From Riptortus pedestris (taxonomy: Eukaryota > Arthropoda > Insecta > Hemiptera > Alydidae): a DNA stretch of 64,000 nucleotides. The first letter of the stretch is position 1. Every line of letters starts with the position of its first letter. The stretch is from NCBI GenBank assembly GCA_019009955.1, contig CM032228.1, forward strand, positions 221,191,001 to 221,255,000. The letters run 5' to 3'. This document shows positions 56,876 to 64,000 of the stretch, one piece after another. The notes under the pieces are model-generated. The model made no database searches and had not been told where the DNA came from. It was given only the letters and a program-made list of their open reading frames with translations. Both the position numbers and the translations under genes were made by a program.

Positions 56876-57029
56876 AGTTAATAATTCGGATTTTACCCAT
56901 TAACTCAACTCCTAACAATTGGAAAATAATTTTTAAAAAAATGTTACCTACATTAGTTGGGTTCAATAACATGTTTTGATCCAAAAGTTAATAATTCGGA
57001 TTTTACCCATTAACTCAACTTCTAACAAT
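56876..57029 (+). repeat. 44-bp direct duplication beside C-rich array
   Basis: AGTTAATAATTCGGATTTTA and the following 'cccattaactcaact', with one change before 'ctaacaat', occur at 56876-56919 and 56986-57029. The second copy abuts the C-rich array. Confidence 0.9.
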
Positions 57030-57033
57030 CCTT

Positions 57034-57533
57034 CCCCCCCCCCCCCCCACCCCCCCCCCCCCCCACCCCCCCCCCCCCCCACCCCCCCCCCCCCCCACCC
57101 CCCCCCCCCCCCACCCCCCCCCCCCCCCACCCCCCCCCCCCCCCACCCCCCCCCCCCCCCACCCCCCCCCCCCCCCACCCCCCCCCCCCCCCACCCCCCC
57201 CCCCCCCCACCCCCCCCCCCCCCCACCCCCCCCCCCCCCCACCCCCCCCCCCCCCCACCCCCCCCCCCCCCCACCCCCCCCCCCCCCCACCCCCCCCCCC
57301 CCCCACCCCCCCCCCCCCCCACCCCCCCCCCCCCCCACCCCCCCCCCCCCCCACCCCCCCCCCCCCCCACCCCCCCCCCCCCCCACCCCCCCCCCCCCCC
57401 ACCCCCCCCCCCCCCCACCCCCCCCCCCCCCCACCCCCCCCCCCCCCCACCCCCCCCCCCCCCCACCCCCCCCCCCCCCCACCCCCCCCCCCCCCCACCC
57501 CCCCCCCCCCCCACCCCCCCCCCCCCCCACCCC
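57034..57533. repeat. (C15 A)n minisatellite, 31 units
   Basis: Exactly 15 C between successive A at every step from 57049 to 57529 (period 16, no length variation). Purine strand is T followed by G15. It can form G-quadruplex or i-motif structures. Open frames here in any direction (Pro- or Gly-rich) are by-products. Could be a genuine array or a sequencing/assembly product. Confidence 0.95.
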
Positions 57534-58199
57534 ATTAAATTATTAATTCAAAATATTATTGTAATAATTTATCTACCTGATGGCATTAAATAATAGTGTT
57601 ACCCTAAAAATAATTTCAATTATATTCAAAAAGCTAGTCGAGGGGAAGAGATCGTAGCCGTCCCTGCAACCTAAGTAATACTTTAAACAATCATATCGAG
57701 TTTAAGAGCATTTTGTCTTTTGACACAATGACATTAACGTTTAATTGTTATGATAGTACATATTTGTTTCAATAACATGAAGATATCGGAAATAAGATAG
57801 TATATAACCAAAATCAAAGAGTTTGATTCCCTACTACTTCCCCTATCACTCCTTGAGGAAATTCAGCACGATTTTTTTTAAATTATACATTATACAAATT
57901 AAATAATGGAAATGCTCTTATAGTTTAAATTTCTATTGGAAATAAATAATAAAGTTATTTTCTACGAAAAATAAATAAATGAGGCGAAGGGGGAGGGGGA
58001 TTTATAATCTTACTAATCCGAGTCATACTTAGTACTAAATAATCGAAATAGATAAGGCTAAAACATAACATCATTTGTCATAATATGCCTATATTAAAAA
58101 CACTTAAATAAGTACTAATAAAATCGTCGACTCCCGCTATAGATTTAGCTTATATCCCGTATTTACTTCATTTTACGACATAAGTGAATGAAACAAAAG
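57534..58199. other. unassigned AT-rich DNA
   Basis: No recognised family. The region right of about 58090 grades into the tandem repeat ('gtcgactcccgctatagatt'). Confidence 0.45.
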
Positions 58200-61100
58200 T
58201 TGCTCTAAATTACAAAGTAAACAACTTTTGTTATGTGCACCTTTGCCGAAAAATAAATAGAAAATGAAATATCGTAAATTTTTACTTCAGGCCTCCCTTA
58301 TAACTCCCACTCCCGTTCGAACCTAAAAATTTTAATATAGCTTATAATCATGGGAGAATTAATGCTAATTGACATACCGAGTTTTGTTAAGTTCGGTTCA
58401 ATCGTTAGCGCCCAATAAAATAGTTGACTCCCGTTTTAGCTTATAGTATATATCTCGTTTATACTTCGTTAAAAGTCAAAAATGAATATCACAAAAGTTA
58501 CTCTAAATAACAAAATAAACAACTTTTGTTAGGTTCATATTTGCCGAAAAACGAATAGAAAACAAAATACCGCTATTTTAAATTCAGGCCTCCCTTACAA
58601 CCCCCACTCCTGCCCATCTCAAGAAATGTGAGTATGGCTTATTACAATGAAAGCGTTAGTGCTAATACACATACCGAGTTTTATTCATTTCGGTTGGGTC
58701 TTTCGTCTCAAATAAAATTGTTCACATTCGTTATAGGTTTTTGCGTATATCTCGTTAATAATTCGGTATACGAAAAAAGTATATATATCAAAAGTTACTC
58801 CAAATAACAAAATAAACAACTTTTGTTATGTTTATATTTACCGAAAAACCAATAGGAATCGAAATATCGCTATTTTTAATTTCAGGCTTCCCTATAACCC
58901 CCACTCCTGTTCGTCTCAGAGGATATTAATATAGCCTAAAGTCTAAGTTGGGTTAGTAGTAATATACATACCAAGTTTCATAAAATTCGGTTCAGCCGTT
59001 TATGCGTGAAAAGGTAACAAACAAACAAACAAACAAACATACACGAAAGAAACAAAATGCAGTTATGGTGTCTATGACATGTGAAACGAAAAGTTATTGT
59101 GAAATTTCGCGAAAAAAATCAATGTACAGACAGAGGTTACAATTTTATATATATATAGATAGACTAGCTCAGATACCCGGCTTCGCTCGGGAATTCATTT
59201 GAGGCTGAATGGTGATAGTATATTTTTGGCAAGGCTTTACTTTGCACAACATTTTGACATTTACCCGTTCTAGTGTTTAGGGTTAACGCCCGTTGTTGGC
59301 ATTTGTTAATAATCAAATTATTTTTTTATGTAAGACTTCACTGTCCTGCATATTGTTATATTTCCCGCCTCCTGTGCATTATGCAAAGATTTTAATTATT
59401 AAGGAGAAAATATTGGCATACATTTGAATTAATTTTTTCAGGAGAGGTACCTGGTAGTTAATTTTGAAAAGAAGTGTTGAGCAACTTTCTCTAAATAACA
59501 AAATAAACAACCTTTGTTATGTGCATATTTGCCGAAAATGCAATAGGAAACGAAATATCACTATTACTAATTTCAGACCTTCCTTATAACCCCCACTCCT
59601 GCCCGTCCCTAGAAATGTTAGTATAGCTTATTATAATGAAGGCGTTAGTACTAATTCACATACCGAGTTTGGTTTAATACGGTTGAGTCTTTAGTGCCAA
59701 ATACAATTGTGGACTCCCGCTATAGTTTATAGCGTATAACTTATTTATGCTACCGTATACGGCAAAAGTGCATATAACAAAAGTTACTCTAAATAACAAA
59801 ATAAACAACTTTTGTCATGTACATATTTGCTGAAAAAGCCATAGGAAACGAAATATCGCTATTTTTAATTTCAGGCCTCCCTTATAACCCCCACTCCTGC
59901 CCGTACCTAGAAAAGTTAGTATTGCTTATTATAAGGAAATCGTTAGTACTAATTCACATAGCGAGTTTGGTTTAGTTCGGTTGAGTCTTTTGTGCCAACT
60001 AAAATTATGGACTCCCGCTATAGTTTTTAGCGTATAACTCATTTATACTTCCGTATACGGAAAAAGTGCATATAACAAAAGTTACTTTAAATAACAAAAT
60101 AAACAACTTTTGTTATGTTCATATTTGCCGAAAAACTAATAGGAAACGAAATATCGCTATTTTTAATTTCTGGCTTCATTTATAACCCCCACTCCTGTTC
60201 GTCTCAGTGGATATTAATATAGCCTATAGTCTAAGTTGGGTTAGTAGTAATATACATACCAAGTTTCATAAAATTCGGTTCAGCCGTTTATGCGTGAAAA
60301 GGTAACAAACAAACAAACAAACAAATAAACAAACAAACAAACAAACAGACACCAAAGAAACAAAATGCAGTTATGGTGTCTATGACATGTGAAACGAAAA
60401 GTTATCGTGAAATTTCGTGAAAAAAATCAATGTACAGACAGAGGTTACAATTTTATATATATACTAGCTCAGATACCCGGCTTCGCCCGGGAATTCATTT
60501 GAGGCTGAATGGTGATGGTATTTTTTAGCAGGCTTTACATTGCACAATATTTTGACATTTACCCGTCCCAGTGTTTAGGTTTGATACCCGTCGTTGCCGG
60601 TGATTTGCTAAAGATAGAATTATTTGTTCGATAATTCTTCACAGTCTTCGCTATTTTTATATTTCCCGTCTCTTATACATGTAAATATGGTGAATTTTTA
60701 TTTCAGGCCTCCCTTATAACCCCCCTCCCGTTCGAACCTAAAAATTTTAATATAACTTATAATCATGGAAGAATTAATGCTAATTGACATACCGAGTTTT
60801 GTTAAGTTCGGTTCAGCCGTTAGTGCCCGCTAAGGTTTTAACGTATAACTCATTTATACTTAGGTATACGACAAAAGTGTATATAACAAAAGTTACTCCA
60901 AATAACAAAATAAACAACTTTTGTTATGTTTATGTTTGCGGAAAAACCAATAGAAAACGAAATATCGCTATTTTTAATTTCAGGCTTCTCTTATAACCCC
61001 CACTCCTGCCCGTCCATAGAAATGTTGGCATGGCTTATTATAATAAAGGCCTCACTGCTAATACACATACCGAGTTTTATTTAGTTCGGTTGAGTCTTTT

Positions 61101-62870
61101 TTGGCAAATAATATTGTTGACTCCCGCTATAATTTTTAGCGTATAACGCATTTAAAATTCGGTATACGACAAAAGTGTATATAACAAAAGTTACTCCAAA
61201 TAACAAAATAAACAACTTTTGTTATGTTTATGTTTGCGGAAAAACCAATAGAAAACGAAATATCGCTATTTTTAATTTCAGGCTTCTCTTATAACCCCCA
61301 CTCCTGCCCGTCCATAGAAATGTTGGTATGGCTTATTATAATAAAGGCCTCACTGCTAATACACATACCGAGTTTTATTTAGTTCGGTTGAGTCTTTTTT
61401 GGCAAATAATATTGTTGACTCCCGCTATAATTTTTAGCGTATAACGCATTTAAACTTCGGTATACGACAAAAGTGTATATAACAAAAGTTACTCTAAATA
61501 AGAAAATAAACAACGTTTATTATGTGCATATTTGCCGAAAAACCAATAGAAAACAAAATATCGCTATTTTTAATTTCAGCCTTCCCTTATAACCCCCACT
61601 CCTGTTCGTCTCAGAGAAAATTAATATAGCCTAAAGTCTAAGTTGGGTTAGTAGTAATATACATACCAAGTTTCATAAAATTCGGTTCAGCCGTTTATGC
61701 GTGAAAAGGTAACAAACAAACAAACAAACAAACAAACAAACAAACAAACAAACAAACGTACACGAAAGAAACAAAATGCAGATATGGTGTCTATGACATG
61801 TGAAACGAAAAGTTATCGTGAAATTTCGCGAAAAAATTCAATGTACAGACAGAGGTTACAATTTTATATATATATAGATAGATATACTAGCTCAGATACC
61901 CGGCTTCGCCCGGGAATTCATTTGAGGCTGAATGGTGATGGTATTTTTTAGCAGGCTTTACATTGCACAATATTTTGACATTTACCCGTCCCAGTGTTTA
62001 GGATTGATACCCGTCTTTCTCGTGGATTTGCTAATAATAGAATTATTTGTTCTATAAGGCTTCACAGTCTTCGATATTTTTATATTTCCCGTCTCTTATA
62101 CATGTAAATATGGTGAATTTTTATTTCAGGCCTCCTTTATAACCCCCCTTCCGTTCGAATCTAAAAATGTTAATATAACTTATAATCATGGAAGAATTAA
62201 TGCTAATTGACATACCGAGTTTTGTTAAGTTCGGTTCAGCCGTTAGTGCCCGCTAAAGTTTTAACGTATAACTCATTTATACTTAGGTATACGACAAAAG
62301 TGTATATAACAAAAGTTACTCTAAATAACAAAATAAACATCTTTTGTTATGTTTATATTTGCAGAAAAAACAATAGGAAACGAAATATCGCTATTTTTAA
62401 TTTCAGGCTTCCCTTATAACCCCCACTCCTATTCGTCTCAGAGAAAATTAATATAGCCTAAAGTCTAAGTTGGGTTAGTAGTAATATACATACCATCACA
62501 TACCGAGTTATAATTCGTTCCTTTTAGTATTTTGTGCCAAATAATATTGTTGACTCCCACTATAATTTTTATCGTATAACACATTTACACTTCGGTATAC
62601 GGCGAAAGTGTATATAACAAAAGTTACTCTAAATAACAAAATAAACAACTTTTGTTATGTGCATATTTACCGAAAAACCAATACTTAACGAAATATCGCT
62701 GTTTTTAATTTCAGGCCTTCCAGGGTTTATACGTGAAAAGGTAAAAAACAAACAAACAAACAGACACCAAAGATACAAAATATAGTTATGGTGTCTATGA
62801 CGTGTGAAACGAAAAATTATCGTGAAATTTCTTGAATAAAATTAATCTACAGACAGAGGTTACAATTTTA
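58090..62870 (+). repeat. higher-order tandem repeat
   Basis: Eleven subunits of about 297 bp, recognised by 'aaataaacaacttttgttat' at about 58216, 58512, 58808, 59498, 59799, 60097, 60906, 61204, 61501, 62328 and 62638. They are grouped by threes into macro-units about 1.3-1.4 kb long. Each macro-unit closes with 'ttcggttcagccgtttatgc', 'gtgaaaaggtaac' and (AAAC)n, then 'tgtctatgacatgtgaaacg' and 'tacagacagaggttac', a short AT run, and restarts at CTCAGATACCCGGCTTCGC (59167, about 60470, about 61891). The closing block resembles 3' ends of arthropod retroposons. Class unresolved. Confidence 0.85.
59013..59036 (+). repeat. (AAAC)n microsatellite
   Basis: Short AAAC array closing the first macro-unit. 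Similar arrays are at about 60305-60345 and 61711-61757, longer in the later units. Confidence 0.9.
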
Positions 62871-63145
62871 TATTGTACCCCATACTATAAATATATAAAA
62901 CATACAAAAGGCTGTGACCCTGCTATGTAAACAAAACAAGGAAGGTTACTATAACCCTATTCATAGTGCAATAAGAATGTATAATAGTCTATAGATATAT
63001 TTAGTCTTGGTAAGTAATAATAAGGAAAAAACAGCCTTTTACAACAATGTATAACAACAATGTGCAATATTATAATGTAGTACATGTAAATTTTCAGCCC
63101 TGAAGAAGAGAAAATAAAGATTCTCGAAATATCGGCATAAACTAA
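62871..63145 (+). mobile_element. Penelope-like terminal region
   Basis: 63096-63135: 'cagccctgaagaagagaaaa', 'taaagattctcgaaatatcg'. CTGAAGA, one base, GAGAA/TTCTC stem, GAAA, then ATCGG. A diverged relative is at 38970-39010. No coding part is present. Confidence 0.5.
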
Positions 63146-63191
63146 GATTCATTTCACCAACATTGACCAAAACTCCGAAAAGAACAACACT

Positions 63192-63204
<13 letters not shown>

Positions 63205-63263
<59 letters not shown>

Positions 63264-63380
63264 GAACGGACCTCATTTTCGTCATCTGTGTAGGATCGAT
63301 GGACATTTGAAGAAAAATTTCGAAAATACGTCATCAGAACGACCTCAACGGCTGATTTTTCTTAAGGGAAATCTGCTAAA
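63205..63380 (-). mobile_element. Helentron-like end with (TA)n
   Basis: TA tract 63205-63258, 'ttttgaacggacctcatttt', 'aggatcgatggacatttgaa' and right end GGGAAATCTGCTAAAA. The left part of the element is absent; a Penelope-like fragment ends just before it. Confidence 0.85.
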
Positions 63381-63443
63381 ATGGTGGAATTCCATTGAAA
63401 TCCAGTATCTCAGGTACCTGATCCATCCATCTGTCCTCACCCT

Positions 63444-63569
63444 GACTATACAAACTAACAGTAGAAAAATGATGATCGCCTTTAGCGATAGTCGATCCAC
63501 GTCACTGAATGGAGACACTCACCTTCATTCAGTGACGTGATCATTTTTCTACTGTTAGTTTGTATAGTC
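63444..63569. repeat. long foldback
   Basis: Arms GACTATACAAACTAACAGTA.. (63444-63473) and their exact reverse complement (63540-63569). Inner arms CACGTCACTGAATG (63498-63511) and CATTCAGTGACGTG (63526-63539) flank a 14-base loop. The left arm has an extra 24 bases (63474-63497). Could be a MITE or a snap-back duplication. Confidence 0.9.
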
Positions 63570-63881
63570 ACATTAGTTATTAGGGAGTATATATGTATAT
63601 TATATTAAGTAATTAAATAAAGGAAAATTACTCAAGGTCCAAGACCGTATAGGAAATTTATTCAATGCATTTTTTTTTTCTTCTTTTAATGAAATAACAT
63701 TTATTTCATTTAATTATTCAAATAACCATTTTTTTATATTTGTAATTAACAGTTAATTTTTAAATAACCTTTATAACTCAGTTGAGTTTAATTTTAGTTC
63801 ATTTAGCTATAAGGGTATTTAATCATATTTATTATTAATCTTCGACATATATTTTCAACTTACATATTTTTATTTTTCAAT
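63570..63881. other. unassigned AT-rich DNA
   Basis: Contains T-rich runs only. Confidence 0.5.
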
Positions 63882-63945
63882 ATAGTCCCCCTCAACAGCA
63901 ACGCACTTATTCCACCGCTTTTCTAACATCTGTAATAATACCCTG
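63882..63945 (-). pseudogene. mariner-type transposase C-terminus
   Basis: The minus strand reads VRVLLQMLEKRWNKCVAVEG then DYIEK and a stop at about 63867. 'RW.KC....G.Y' is the usual end of mariner transposases. The upstream part is replaced by sequence of the higher-order repeat. Confidence 0.65.
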
Positions 63946-64000
63946 ACCTGAAATAATAATTCACCATATTTACATGTATAAGAGACGGGAAATATAAAAA
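63946..64000 (-). repeat. inverted fragment of the tandem-repeat family
   Basis: The reverse complement of 'acatgtataagagacgggaa' and its surroundings matches 60655-60700 and 62080-62130. It runs off the window edge. Confidence 0.8.

Noticed and set aside
57034..57533. Telomeric array
   Set aside because: The unit is not a known telomere repeat and ordinary repeat DNA lies on both sides.
56963..57593. Long Gly-rich and Pro-rich open frames on both strands
   Set aside because: The C15A array lacks stops in every frame; the frames carry no other protein content.
58090..62870. CRISPR-like regular repeats
   Set aside because: Subunits are about 297 bp and contiguous, without short repeats separated by unique spacers; the context is eukaryotic.

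Overview
The window is AT-rich eukaryotic, almost certainly animal, DNA made mostly of transposable-element copies. No host gene, rRNA, functional tRNA or CRISPR array could be recognised. The mix (Helitron-like elements carrying TA microsatellites, tRNA-derived SINEs, Jockey-like and other LINE tails, Penelope-like retroelements with a GIY-YIG endonuclease, Tc1/mariner remnants, a Ty3/Gypsy-like LTR element) suggests an invertebrate, plausibly an arthropod. A copepod is a guess that cannot be tested here.

The most frequent component is one family of short non-autonomous repeats, about 0.6-0.9 kb when complete. One end is AGCAG plus a perfect palindrome (GATTTCCCTTAAGGGAAATC). The other end is an inverted copy of AGCAGATTTCCC followed by a small hairpin (CGCAGCCCCTGCG) and TGACGGAC, and the flanks are T-rich. 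This asymmetric layout matches Helentron/HINE (DINE-1-like) rolling-circle elements. At least 18 copies or fragments occur on both strands, several with an internal (TA)n tract. Copy 28626-29338 is the best reference. In 13210-14614 one copy sits exactly inside another, which fixes the element ends.

Region by region: 1-12500 holds SINE pieces, four of the Helentron-like copies, two decayed LINEs (6541-7128, 7641-8600) and a decayed Tc1-type transposase (11690-12470). 12900-24300 holds nested Helentron-like copies, LINE tails and unidentified decayed coding sequence. 24300-35200 holds a pair of direct repeats, the intact reference copy, a palindromic Penelope terminal region (29459-29988) and LINE remnants. 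35200-43100 holds more Helentron-like and SINE copies, apparently unique DNA, and a GC-rich 447-bp insertion bounded by a 15-bp duplication (42065-42511).

43110-49456 is the best-preserved element. It has two 753-bp LTRs differing by one base, a 4-bp target duplication, an initiator-Met-tRNA primer site, an intact gag and a polypurine tract, but no pol. About 3.3 kb of non-coding sequence follows gag and holds seven copies of a short hairpin-forming motif. This looks like a young gag-only element that depends on another element for enzymes. 49500-53070 is a nest containing a Penelope GIY-YIG endonuclease fragment. 57034-57533 is an extremely regular (C15A) array. 58200-62870 is a higher-order tandem repeat with about 297-bp subunits, each carrying a 12-bp perfect inverted repeat. 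The right edge holds a long foldback and the end of a mariner transposase.

Long stretches with no recognisable content are listed so that silence is not read as absence of checking.
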